A stretch of 64,000 nt of DNA, from NCBI GenBank assembly GCA_903828455.1, contig CAIKMJ010000006.1, positions 1 to 64,000 of the forward strand, given 5' to 3'. Source of the DNA: an uncultured Acidobacteriia bacterium. GTDB lineage: Bacteria > Acidobacteriota > Terriglobia > Bryobacterales > Bryobacteraceae. Of this stretch, positions 49,692 to 57,440 are shown in pieces (position 1 is the first letter of the stretch; every line of letters begins with the position of its first letter). The position numbers were made by a program, and so were the translations under genes. Below the pieces are notes generated by a model that saw only the letters and a program-made list of their open reading frames with translations, was not told where the DNA came from and did not search any database.

Positions 49692-50681
49692 ATGCGAACC
49701 AGGTTCACCGGTCGAGTTCTTGCGACAAGCTGTTGCGCTCTGGCAGTAGCGGTGGCGATGCCGGCGACGGCATACCCGCAGTCACGGCAACTGGTCGTAC
49801 TCAATAAAGAGGGCACGGTTTCATTCATCGATGTCGCGACCCAGAAAACGGTCGCAAAATCGAAGACCGGCGACGGGCCGCATGAGTTGGTGGTAACCGG
49901 CGACGGCAAGTACGCGGTGGTCTCGAATTTCGACGAGGGGCGAACGCTTTCGGTCATCGACACGGCAGCGCATAAAGAAGTGCACCGGGTGGATCTCTCG
50001 CCGCTGAGCCGCCCGCACGGCTTATTTGCCGCCGACGGCAAGGTTTACTTTACAGCGGAGGGCAGCGGGGCGATCGGCCGCTACGATCCGGCGACCAACC
50101 GCGTGGACTGGACGATGAAGAGCCGGCAGGAAGGCACGCACATGATCGTGGTGAGCCGCGACCGGAACCGTATTTTTACGGCGAATACCGAATCCGGCTC
50201 CGTCACGATTTTTCAGCGGCCCGGAAGTTCGGGCGAGGACTGGCATTTAACGAATGTTCGGGTGGGCAACGGGTCGGAGGGCTTCGATCTGTCCCCGGAC
50301 GAAAAACAATTGTGGGTGGCGAATGGAAACGACGGAACGGTTTCCATCGTCGACGTGGTAACGGCGAAAGTCATCGGAACCATTCATGTCGGAACTGAGC
50401 GATCCAACCGGCTGAAGTTCACGCCGGACGGGAAACGGGTGCTGGTTTCCGATCTGGGCAGCGGCGATCTGTTGATTCTCGATGTCGCCTCGCGCCAGTT
50501 GATTAAGAAAATTCGCGTGGGACACGGGCTGGCGGGACTGCTGATCGACGCCGACGGATCGCACGCCTACGCCGCCGCGACCAGCGATAACTTCGTTGCG
50601 GTGGTGGATCTGCAGCGACTGGAAGTAACCGGGCACATCCCGACAGGCCGGGGGCCGGACGGCATGGACTGGCTGCATTGA
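49692..50681 (+). CDS. Exported YVTN/YncE-type beta-propeller protein (1)
   Basis: A 329-residue secreted protein with a signal peptide (RVLATSCCALAVAVAMPATA). Six to seven propeller blades are visible, for example RQLVVLNKEGTVSFIDVATQ, VVTGDGKYAVVSNFDEGRTL, LWVANGNDGTVSIVDVVTAK and VLVSDLGSGDLLILDVASRQ; these are YVTN-type repeats. Such proteins are surface or periplasmic and often act as scaffolds or binding partners. GGGAG is seven bases before the ATG at 49692; the longer frame to 49503 lies in the promoter region. It lies head-to-head with metallophosphoesterase paralogue 1. Confidence 0.88.
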   Translation: MRTRFTGRVLATSCCALAVAVAMPATAYPQSRQLVVLNKEGTVSFIDVATQKTVAKSKTGDGPHELVVTGDGKYAVVSNFDEGRTLSVIDTAAHKEVHRVDLSPLSRPHGLFAADGKVYFTAEGSGAIGRYDPATNRVDWTMKSRQEGTHMIVVSRDRNRIFTANTESGSVTIFQRPGSSGEDWHLTNVRVGNGSEGFDLSPDEKQLWVANGNDGTVSIVDVVTAKVIGTIHVGTERSNRLKFTPDGKRVLVSDLGSGDLLILDVASRQLIKKIRVGHGLAGLLIDADGSHAYAAATSDNFVAVVDLQRLEVTGHIPTGRGPDGMDWLH

Positions 50682-50741
50682 CAGCTCTGACGCGCCTGGC
50701 GGATGCGGATGGAAAGCTATAGTTTTTAGAGAGGCGCATGG

Positions 50742-52103
50742 ATGAAGTTGAATGACGCGATGACCCCGTTTACCCGAAAAAGATTACTGATTGCCGCGGC
50801 CTGTCTGCTGCCGGCCGCCTGCCTGCTGCGATCGCAGGACACGCCGACGTTTTCGAGCGGAGTGCAGGTGGTGAACCTGGACGCGACGGTACGGGACAAG
50901 AGCGGCAAATTTATCGGCGACCTGACCAAAGAAGATTTCAAGCTGGAAGTGAAGGGCAAGGCGACGCCGATCACTTACTTCTCGCGCGCCGCGGACCGGC
51001 CGATGACGCTCGGGCTGCTGCTGGACACGAGCGGGAGCGTGGGCCGAATTCTGAATCAGGAAGTCACCGCCAGCCGCAATTTTTTTCACAGCGTGCTGCG
51101 CGAGGATCGCGATCAGGCGTTTGAGCTGCACTTCGACAGCGTTGCAGAACTGCTGCAGGACATGACGCCGTCGCTGGCGAAGCTGGATGCGGGACTCGAT
51201 AAGGCGACGGCGGCCCCCACGCGTGGCGGTGGTGGTGGCGGTGGTGGTGGAGGACGCGGCGCGGGCGGTGGTGGCGGAGGTGGTGGTAAGCGCGGCGGCG
51301 GAGGCGGTGGCCAGGGCGGCGGCGGCGGACAGGCCGGCGCGGGCGGCGGCGGGACCGTGCTTTACGATTCCCTGTATCTGGCGGCGAACGCCATGCGGGA
51401 TCTGCACCGTTACGTGGAGACCACGAAGAGAGATACAGGAACGAAAGCGCTGCTCATCCTTTCCGACGGTTTGGATCGCGGCAGCAAAGTAACGCTTAGC
51501 ACGGCAATCGAGACGGCACAGCGCGCCGATACACCGGTGTTTTCGATCTTCTACGAGGACGCACTGGTGGCCAGCGCGGCGAGCGCCAGCGCATCGAAGG
51601 GGATTAGCGACGATCGGGTCCTGATCGGATCCGGAAACGGCGGCGGCGGCGGAGAAAGTGGCGGCGGAGGCGGTCGCGGCGGCGGCGGTGGCGGCGGCGG
51701 TCGCGGTGGTGGTGGTGGCGCTGGAGGTGGTGGCGGGGGAGGTGGTGGCGGGGGAGGTGGTGGCGGAGGCCGCGGTGGTGGTGGCGGCGGTGGCGGTGGC
51801 GGTGGCGGATTTGGGGGAGTTGCCGGTCCCGTCCCCGCAGCAAGCAATGCCGGATACAGCGCGGCGGTGAATGGCCGGCAGGTTTTGCAGCGGATCGCCA
51901 AAGAGACCGGCGGGACATTCTTCGAGGTTTCCGCGAAGCATCCGCTGACCGAGATCTACGCGCAAATTGAAGATGAACTGCGCCAGCGTTATAGCATTGG
52001 ATTCAGTCCGGAAACAGGAGTGAAGGGCTTCCGGAAGATTCAGCTCACCGCCAAACCAAAAGGTCTGACGGTGACGGCTCGCGAAGGCTACTTCGCCGAG
52101 TAA
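50742..52103 (+). CDS. Acidobacterial VWFA-related protein with two glycine-rich inserts
   Basis: A 453-residue exported protein. Signal peptide (LLIAAACLLPAACLLRSQ), then an N-terminal beta domain (VQVVNLDATVRDKSGKFIGD, DLTKEDFKLEVKGK) and a von Willebrand A domain with the MIDAS motif DTSGS at 95-99. The build matches the acidobacterial VWFA-related family (TIGR03436-like), including the C-terminal GGTFFEVSAKHPLTEIYAQI and LRQRYSIGFSP. Two near-pure glycine stretches, residues about 161-204 and 296-365, interrupt the A domain; they are not part of the usual family. Start 50742; an in-frame ATG at 50760 is an alternative. It probably binds ligands in a metal-dependent way. Confidence 0.88.
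   Translation: MKLNDAMTPFTRKRLLIAAACLLPAACLLRSQDTPTFSSGVQVVNLDATVRDKSGKFIGDLTKEDFKLEVKGKATPITYFSRAADRPMTLGLLLDTSGSVGRILNQEVTASRNFFHSVLREDRDQAFELHFDSVAELLQDMTPSLAKLDAGLDKATAAPTRGGGGGGGGGGRGAGGGGGGGGKRGGGGGGQGGGGGQAGAGGGGTVLYDSLYLAANAMRDLHRYVETTKRDTGTKALLILSDGLDRGSKVTLSTAIETAQRADTPVFSIFYEDALVASAASASASKGISDDRVLIGSGNGGGGGESGGGGGRGGGGGGGGRGGGGGAGGGGGGGGGGGGGGGGRGGGGGGGGGGGGFGGVAGPVPAASNAGYSAAVNGRQVLQRIAKETGGTFFEVSAKHPLTEIYAQIEDELRQRYSIGFSPETGVKGFRKIQLTAKPKGLTVTAREGYFAE
51222..51360 (+). repeat. GGN codon tract 1 within the VWFA gene
   Basis: Imperfect GGT/GGC/GGA repeats encode about 44 residues, almost all Gly with a few Arg, Lys, Gln and Ala. Codon choice varies (GGTGGTGGCGG mixtures), so this is selected or slipped low-complexity DNA rather than a simple uniform microsatellite. 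Confidence 0.85.
51636..51835 (+). repeat. GGN codon tract 2 within the VWFA gene
   Basis: A longer run encoding about 65 residues, nearly all Gly with occasional Arg, Glu, Ser and Ala. Internal short duplications such as GGAGGTGGTGGCGGG appear more than once, pointing to slippage or local duplication. Confidence 0.85.
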
Positions 52104-52127
52104 GTAATTGCAGGGAGAAGAGACGTG

Positions 52128-52979
52128 ATGGTTACGAATTGGATCGTTAGTCGAGCTGGCCTGACGAGGAACTTTATGATCTGCGCCGTTCTGGCGGCTG
52201 CCGGAGTGCCGGCGCACGCGCAGTGGCTGGGTTATCTGCCGCCGGGAACTCCGCTGACGGCCGAGGGAAAGGCCGACATGACCGCGAAGGCGCCCCGCAC
52301 GCCGTGGGATACGCCCGACCTCACCGGCACATACCATATTGCGAGGACGGCCCGCGATATTGCGGCGCGCGCGGAGACGAAGGGTTTATCGCCGGTGGAG
52401 TCCTACACCGCCAATATCTTCCGCGACATTAAGCCGGAGGAAATTCCGGAAACGGAAGCAGGAAAGAAGGTTCGGCTGGCGCGCACCGGAAATGGCAAGA
52501 GAGCCGATCCTTCAGTGTTTTGTCTGCCGATGGGAATTCCGCTGAACAACACGTTCAACGAGGTGACGAAATTCGTCCAGGCGAAGAACATTCTGATGAT
52601 CCTGTTCGAAGTGGATGGGACCTACCGGCAGGTTTACCTCGACGGGCGCAAACTGCCGGAAGATCCGTCTCCGGCGTGGATGGGCTATTCGACGGGACAC
52701 TGGGAAGGCGACACGCTGGTGGTGGAAACGGCGGGCTTCAACGATAAGTCATGGCTCGACATGGCGGGGCACTCGCACAGCGAACAGTTGCACGTCACCG
52801 AACGCTACCATCGCCGCGATTTCGGACACCTCGATGTGGAAGTGACGCTGAACGATCCGGTGATGTACAGCAAGCCGTTCAAGATTCAGTTCACGCACAC
52901 GCTGCTGCCGGATTCGGACATCCTCGAAAGCTACTGCAACGAAAATGAAAAGGACCGGCAACATCTGGGCCTGAACTAA
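52128..52979 (+). CDS. Exported hypothetical protein (PWDTPDLTG family)
   Basis: A 283-residue secreted protein of an uncharacterised family that is strongly expanded in acidobacteria. Signal peptide (NFMICAVLAAAGVPAHA). Family landmarks I recognise: PWDTPDLTGTYHI, CLPMGIPLNNTF, ILFEVDGTYRQVYLDGRKLP, WMGYSTGHWEGDTLVVETAG, FNDKSWLDMAGHSHSEQLHV and TERYHRRDFGHL. The conserved GHWEGDTLV.T.GFND and GH.HSE segments suggest an enzyme-like or binding site, but no function is known to me. ATG 52128 follows a GTG and an AGGGAGAAGAG stretch. It lies 24 bases after the VWFA gene, so co-transcription is likely. Confidence 0.82.
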   Translation: MVTNWIVSRAGLTRNFMICAVLAAAGVPAHAQWLGYLPPGTPLTAEGKADMTAKAPRTPWDTPDLTGTYHIARTARDIAARAETKGLSPVESYTANIFRDIKPEEIPETEAGKKVRLARTGNGKRADPSVFCLPMGIPLNNTFNEVTKFVQAKNILMILFEVDGTYRQVYLDGRKLPEDPSPAWMGYSTGHWEGDTLVVETAGFNDKSWLDMAGHSHSEQLHVTERYHRRDFGHLDVEVTLNDPVMYSKPFKIQFTHTLLPDSDILESYCNENEKDRQHLGLN

Positions 52980-52988
52980 ACGAATTCA

Positions 52989-53034
52989 AATCCGGCCGTC
53001 CGCGCGCGCAAGAGTAAGCGTGGGCGGCCGGATT
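52989..53034 (+). terminator. Hairpin after the PWDTPDLTG-family gene
   Basis: AATCCGGCCGTCC (52989-53001) pairs with GGGCGGCCGGATT (53022-53034), 12 of 13 positions, with a 20-base loop; it is followed by CTCCTCCTTCG on the plus strand. A probable terminator separating this unit from metallophosphoesterase paralogue 2. Confidence 0.65.
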
Positions 53035-53257
53035 CTCCTCCTTCGCTGTTCCAGTCTTTCCTTCTCAGCTCTTAAGTTCTCCGCCTCACTTCCCTTCCCC
53101 CGACTAACGGCCGCAGGAACCAGCGAGTTCCCGCTGCTGCGTTGTGTTAGTATTTTCTTGCTTAACGATTTCCTCACAATTGTCGTCCGAAACCGCGTAA
53201 GCGCGGCCTTGCCAGGCCGGAAATCAATCAGTTTCCTCACGGAAGGGATCTATCAAG

Positions 53258-54748
53258 ATGAAGAAGTTGTCGAGCCAGGTGAAATGGCGGCTAGCGGGCG
53301 GCGGGGCAGTGTTTGTCTGCCTCTGCGCAGCTTTACTCACGGCGCAGCAGGCGCAGGAGAGTTCGGACGCTGCAACCACGGTGACGGGACTGACACAGGT
53401 TCTGGCGCAGCCGACCGATCACTCGATTGTGCTGAACGTGCTGGCGCCGAACGATCTGGAATCGTACGTGGAATTTGGCACGGCACCGGGCAAGTATACG
53501 GGCAAGACGGCGGTGGCAAAGTCGAAGTCGCACACGCCGTTTGAGGTGGTGCTCGACAAGCTGAAGGCGAATACTCATTACTACTACCGGCTGCAGGCGC
53601 GCGAAACGGGCAAGACCGCGTACACGGCCGGCGACGAGTACAATTTCCAGACGGCGCGGCCGGCCAATACGCCGTTCGTGTTCGACGTGCAGGCGGATTC
53701 GCATCCCGAGCGCGTGAAGAACATGTTCGACGCCGATCTCTACATGCGGACGATGAAGAGCGTGCAGAAAGACAAGCCCGACTTCTACATCACGCTGGGC
53801 GACGACTTCAGCATCGACCAGGGAATGGCGCAGGTTACGCCGGTTTCGGTGGCGCAGGTCTACATCAATCAGCGCAAGTATCTGGGGATGGGCGGTTCCG
53901 GGGTGCCGGTGTTTCTGATCAACGGCGGGCATGAGTCGGCGGCGGGGTATCTGCTCGATGGCACGCCGAACAATCCGGCGGTGTGGGCCGGTACGTCGCG
54001 GAATCGTTACTTCTCGCAGCCGGCGCCGAACAAGTTCTACTCGGGCGATGCGGAGCCGATTGAATATGTTGGGCTGCCGCGCGATTACTATGCGTGGACA
54101 TGGGGCGATGCGCTCTTCATCACACTCGATCCGTACTGGCATTCCAAGGTCATGTTCGGCACCGGCAACGGGCTGGGCAAGGACAAGGATTCCAAAAAGG
54201 TCAAAGACATGTGGGACATCACGCACGGCGAGGCGCAGTACAAGTGGCTGAAGAAGACGCTGTCGGAGAGCAAGGCAAAGTATAAGTTCATCTTTGCGCA
54301 TCATGTGCTCGGTACCGACCGCGGCGGCGTGGAAATGGCCGAACTGTACGAGTGGGGCGGCAAGACGCATGAGGGTGTGTGGGAGTTCGACAAGAAGCGG
54401 CCGGGCTGGGAGATGCCGATTCATCAGCTGATGGTGAAGTACGGCGTTTCGATCTTCTTCCAGGGGCACGATCACGTTTTCGTCCGCCAGGAAAAGGACG
54501 GCGTGGTGTATCAGGAGACGCCCAATCCGGCGAGTCCGTTCGAGACCGATCCGCAGAATGGCGGCTGGCAGGATGCGTATAAGTCGGGCAAGCTTCTGCC
54601 GCCTTCGGGGCATCTGCGTGTGAGTGTGACGCCGGCGGAGACGAAGGTGGACTACGTGAAGTCGTGGCTGCCGAAGGATGAGACACCCGAGCATAAGCAG
54701 GACCAGGTGGACTTCACCTACAGCGTGAAGGCGCGGCCGAATCAGTAA
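53258..54748 (+). CDS. Secreted metallophosphoesterase, PAP-type N-domain, paralogue 2 (GGHE variant)
   Basis: A 496-residue paralogue of the 47861 gene. Signal peptide about 10-30 (GGGAVFVCLCAALLTAQ). The PAP-type beta domain has QVLAQPTDHSIVLNV and HYYYRLQARE. Core motifs: ADSHPE, GDDFSID, then NGGHES in place of GNHE, AHHVLGTDRGG and FQGHDHVFVR. The GGHE substitution is shared with paralogues 1 and 4. The core sequence is close to paralogue 3, which starts 32 bases after the stop, so the two are a tandem pair probably on one transcript. GGAAGG precedes the ATG. Confidence 0.88.
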   Translation: MKKLSSQVKWRLAGGGAVFVCLCAALLTAQQAQESSDAATTVTGLTQVLAQPTDHSIVLNVLAPNDLESYVEFGTAPGKYTGKTAVAKSKSHTPFEVVLDKLKANTHYYYRLQARETGKTAYTAGDEYNFQTARPANTPFVFDVQADSHPERVKNMFDADLYMRTMKSVQKDKPDFYITLGDDFSIDQGMAQVTPVSVAQVYINQRKYLGMGGSGVPVFLINGGHESAAGYLLDGTPNNPAVWAGTSRNRYFSQPAPNKFYSGDAEPIEYVGLPRDYYAWTWGDALFITLDPYWHSKVMFGTGNGLGKDKDSKKVKDMWDITHGEAQYKWLKKTLSESKAKYKFIFAHHVLGTDRGGVEMAELYEWGGKTHEGVWEFDKKRPGWEMPIHQLMVKYGVSIFFQGHDHVFVRQEKDGVVYQETPNPASPFETDPQNGGWQDAYKSGKLLPPSGHLRVSVTPAETKVDYVKSWLPKDETPEHKQDQVDFTYSVKARPNQ

Positions 54749-54779
54749 GGAGCAGGAGATAGTTTTCCGAGGACGCAAG

Positions 54780-56276
54780 ATGAAGCAAATATCCAAACAG
54801 ACGAAGTGGCGGATCGCGGGCGGGACCGCGGTGGCGGCGTGCCTTTGTGGAGCGCTGCTGACAGCGCAGCAGGCACAGGAAAGCGCGGACGCGGCGACGA
54901 CGGTGACGGAACTGTCGCAGGTGCTGGGACGGCCGACGGATCACTCGATTACGGTGAATGTGCTGGCTCCGAACGACCTCGAATCGTATGTGGAGTACGG
55001 TACGGCAGCCGGGAAGTATTCGGGCAAGAGCGCCGTGGCGAAATCGAAGGCAAAGACTCCGGTTGAAGTCACGATGGATAAGCTGAAGCCGAACACGCAT
55101 TACTACTACCGGCTGCGCTATCGCGAGAACGGCAAGGGTGCCTACGCCACGGGAACGCAGTACGAGTTCCAGACGCAGCGGCCGCCGGGCAGCACGTTCG
55201 TTTTCGACGTGCAGTCCGATTCGCACCCCGAGCGACTGGTCCGTATGTTCGACGCCGAACTTTATGCGCGGACGATGGCGAGCGTGCGGAAAGACAAGCC
55301 CGATTTCTATATCACGATGGGCGACGATTTCAGCGTGGACGAAATGAAGGAGCCGCTGACGCCGGTCAATGTGGCGCAGATCTACATCAACCAGCGCAAG
55401 TATCTGGGGATGGACGGCAGTTCGACGCCGATCTTCCTCGTGAACGGCAACCACGAACAGGCGGCGAAGTATCTGCTGGACGGCACACCGAACAATGTTG
55501 CGGTATGGGCAGGCAATGCGCGCAACCGTTACTATCCGAATCCGGCTCCGGACAGCTTCTATACGGGCGACGCGGAGCCGCCGGTGCAGTTCATCGGCCA
55601 GTTGCGCGATTACTATGCGTTCACGTGGGGCGATGCGCTGTTCATCGGCATCGATCCGTACTGGCATTCCGATGACGTGGTGGATAACCGGCTGGGCGAA
55701 GGTCCGAACGCCGGGCAGAAGAAGGAAGGGCCGCGGGTTCGCGACCAGTGGAAGATCACGCACGGCGAAGCGCAGTACCGCTGGCTGCAGAAGACGCTTT
55801 CCGAAAGCAAGGCGAAGTACAAGTTCATGTTCGCGCACCACGTGCTCGGCACCGGGCGCGGCGGCACGGACATGGCCGAACTGTTCGAATGGGGCGGAAA
55901 GAATCAGCAGGGCGTTTGGGAGTTTGACAAGAAGCGCCCGGGCTGGGAGCTGCCCATTCACCAGATGATGGTGAAGTACGGGGTTTCGATCTTCTTCCAG
56001 GGCCACGATCATCTGTTCGTGCGGCAGCAGAAGGATGGCGTGGTGTATCAGGAGACGCCGACGCCGGCCGATCCGAATTACGCCAGTCCGAATGACAACC
56101 AATACAAGGGCGGCGATCATTTCCCGGCCGCCGGGCACATCCGCGTGACGATTTCTCCGCAGAATGCAAAAGTGGAGTACGTGCGGTCGTGGATGCCGAA
56201 GGATGAGAAGAACGGGCATAAGCAGGACGAAGTGGCCTTCGCTTATACCGTGGCGCCGGGCAAGGCGAACCAGTAA
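54780..56276 (+). CDS. Secreted metallophosphoesterase, PAP-type N-domain, paralogue 3 (canonical GNHE)
   Basis: A 498-residue paralogue. The N-terminus (TKWRIAGGTAVAACLCGALL) is a signal peptide; the beta domain carries QVLGRPTDHSITVNV and HYYYRLRYRE. Core motifs are SDSHPE near 148, GDDFSVD near 181, NGNHEQ at 222-227 (canonical Asn present), AHHVLGTGRGG and FQGHDHLFVR. Of the DSH-type copies it alone keeps the full metal set, so it is the likeliest active enzyme of the paralogue 1-3 group. GAGG lies seven bases before the ATG. Confidence 0.9.
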   Translation: MKQISKQTKWRIAGGTAVAACLCGALLTAQQAQESADAATTVTELSQVLGRPTDHSITVNVLAPNDLESYVEYGTAAGKYSGKSAVAKSKAKTPVEVTMDKLKPNTHYYYRLRYRENGKGAYATGTQYEFQTQRPPGSTFVFDVQSDSHPERLVRMFDAELYARTMASVRKDKPDFYITMGDDFSVDEMKEPLTPVNVAQIYINQRKYLGMDGSSTPIFLVNGNHEQAAKYLLDGTPNNVAVWAGNARNRYYPNPAPDSFYTGDAEPPVQFIGQLRDYYAFTWGDALFIGIDPYWHSDDVVDNRLGEGPNAGQKKEGPRVRDQWKITHGEAQYRWLQKTLSESKAKYKFMFAHHVLGTGRGGTDMAELFEWGGKNQQGVWEFDKKRPGWELPIHQMMVKYGVSIFFQGHDHLFVRQQKDGVVYQETPTPADPNYASPNDNQYKGGDHFPAAGHIRVTISPQNAKVEYVRSWMPKDEKNGHKQDEVAFAYTVAPGKANQ

Positions 56277-56299
56277 GTATCAGTCAGAAACGGGACTGC

Positions 56300-56345
56300 G
56301 CGAGGCTGAATCGACCTGCGACGTTGCGGGCCGGTTCAGCCTCGC
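56300..56345. terminator. Bidirectional hairpin between convergent genes
   Basis: GCGAGGCTGAA (56300-56310) and its perfect complement (56335-56345) form an 11-bp stem with a 24-base loop, between the paralogue 3 stop (56276) and the amidohydrolase stop (56360). T tracts are weak on both sides. Confidence 0.6.
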
Positions 56346-56359
56346 TGCATTTCCGGCGG

Positions 56360-57322
56360 TCAGAGCTTCAGCAGGTTTTCGGCATTGCGGTGGGTGAGCT
56401 TCGCCATATCATCCGGGCTGATGGAGAGGCCGTCGAGAAATTTTCGCCCCTGATCGTTGGAACTGAACGGGTAGTCGACGGAGAAGAGGATGCGGTCGAT
56501 GCCCACCACCTGCAGGGCGCACAGAAACGGCGGGTTGGTGAAGTAACCGCTGGTGGTGATCCAGAAGTTATCGCAGAAGTATTCCGAGATGCGGCGCTGC
56601 AGACTGGGGTTTCCCCGGCCCATGGCCATTTCGGCGCGGGCGATGGAGAACGGCAGGTTCTCGCCCATGTGGCCGATGATCATTTTCAGGCGGGGGAAGC
56701 GATCGAACAGGCCGGTGACAATCATACGCAGACTGTGCATGCCGGTCTCCACGTGCCAGCCCCAGCCGGAGGTGGCGAGGAAGAAGCCGAGCGCGCCGGG
56801 CAGTCCGCTGTAATAGGCCTCCATGACGGCGGGCGGCGGCGGGGCGGGGTGAAGGTAGACCGGAACGTCGAGCGCCTGAGCGGCTTCGAAGACCGGGGAG
56901 AAGCGGGGATCGTCGAGAAACCGGCCGTTAAAGGTTCCGCTGAGCATCAGGCCTTTGGCGCCCAGTTGGCGGACAGCGCGTTCCAGTTCCGCGGCGGCCT
57001 TTTCGGGTTCGTGCAGCGCCACGGTGGCGAAGGCGGCAAAGCGGCCGGGATGGGCCTGGACGGCGGCGGCCATGCGGTCATTGGCGTCGCGAACCAGCGC
57101 ATTGGCAGCGTCGGAATCGAGGCGGTCCACCGTGTTGGCGGAAAGAGAGAGCACCTGGAGATCGATCCCTGCCGCGTCCATATCGGCAATGCGCCCATCG
57201 CCCACGTCGAGAAGCTTCGCGCCGAGACTGCGCAGGTAATCGGAAGCCGGGGTGCCGGGCATCCGCGCGGCGGCCGCTATATCGGGCGTGGTGATGTGTT
57301 CTTCGAGTGCAATGATGCGCAT
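56360..57322 (-). CDS. Amidohydrolase family protein (Amidohydro_2, ACMSD-like)
   Basis: A 320-residue TIM-barrel hydrolase/decarboxylase. Metal-site motifs are ALEEHITTP near the start, PVYLHPAPPPP near 170, IIGHMGENLPF near 225 and LFSVDYPF near 280, as in the PF04909 family (ACMSD, gamma-resorcylate decarboxylase and relatives). No signal peptide, so cytoplasmic. Members act on aromatic carboxylates; the substrate here is unknown. ATG 57322 is chosen over an in-frame TTG at 57337. It is the only minus-strand gene inside the metallophosphoesterase array. Confidence 0.88.
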   Translation of the reverse strand: MRIIALEEHITTPDIAAAARMPGTPASDYLRSLGAKLLDVGDGRIADMDAAGIDLQVLSLSANTVDRLDSDAANALVRDANDRMAAAVQAHPGRFAAFATVALHEPEKAAAELERAVRQLGAKGLMLSGTFNGRFLDDPRFSPVFEAAQALDVPVYLHPAPPPPAVMEAYYSGLPGALGFFLATSGWGWHVETGMHSLRMIVTGLFDRFPRLKMIIGHMGENLPFSIARAEMAMGRGNPSLQRRISEYFCDNFWITTSGYFTNPPFLCALQVVGIDRILFSVDYPFSSNDQGRKFLDGLSISPDDMAKLTHRNAENLLKL

Positions 57323-57440
57323 TCGCACATGATACAAAACACTGACCTGAAACGGGATGCGCCACGTTTTGTCGACGAAACTTTACACGGCCGAAGCGCC
57401 TCCCGTAACCCGATTTATGATACATTCTGGCGAGATACCT

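Noticed and set aside
51222-51835. Repeat tracts considered as a CRISPR array
   Set aside because: No conserved repeat-spacer periodicity; the DNA is in-frame GGN codons inside a coding gene.
50784-52337. 517-codon minus-strand ORF with Ala/Thr-rich middle
   Set aside because: Antisense to the VWFA gene; the Ala/Thr runs simply mirror the polyglycine codons.
53333-56219. Long minus-strand ORFs (487 and 501 codons) resembling each other
   Set aside because: They are antisense to paralogues 2 and 3; their mutual similarity follows from the similarity of the real genes.
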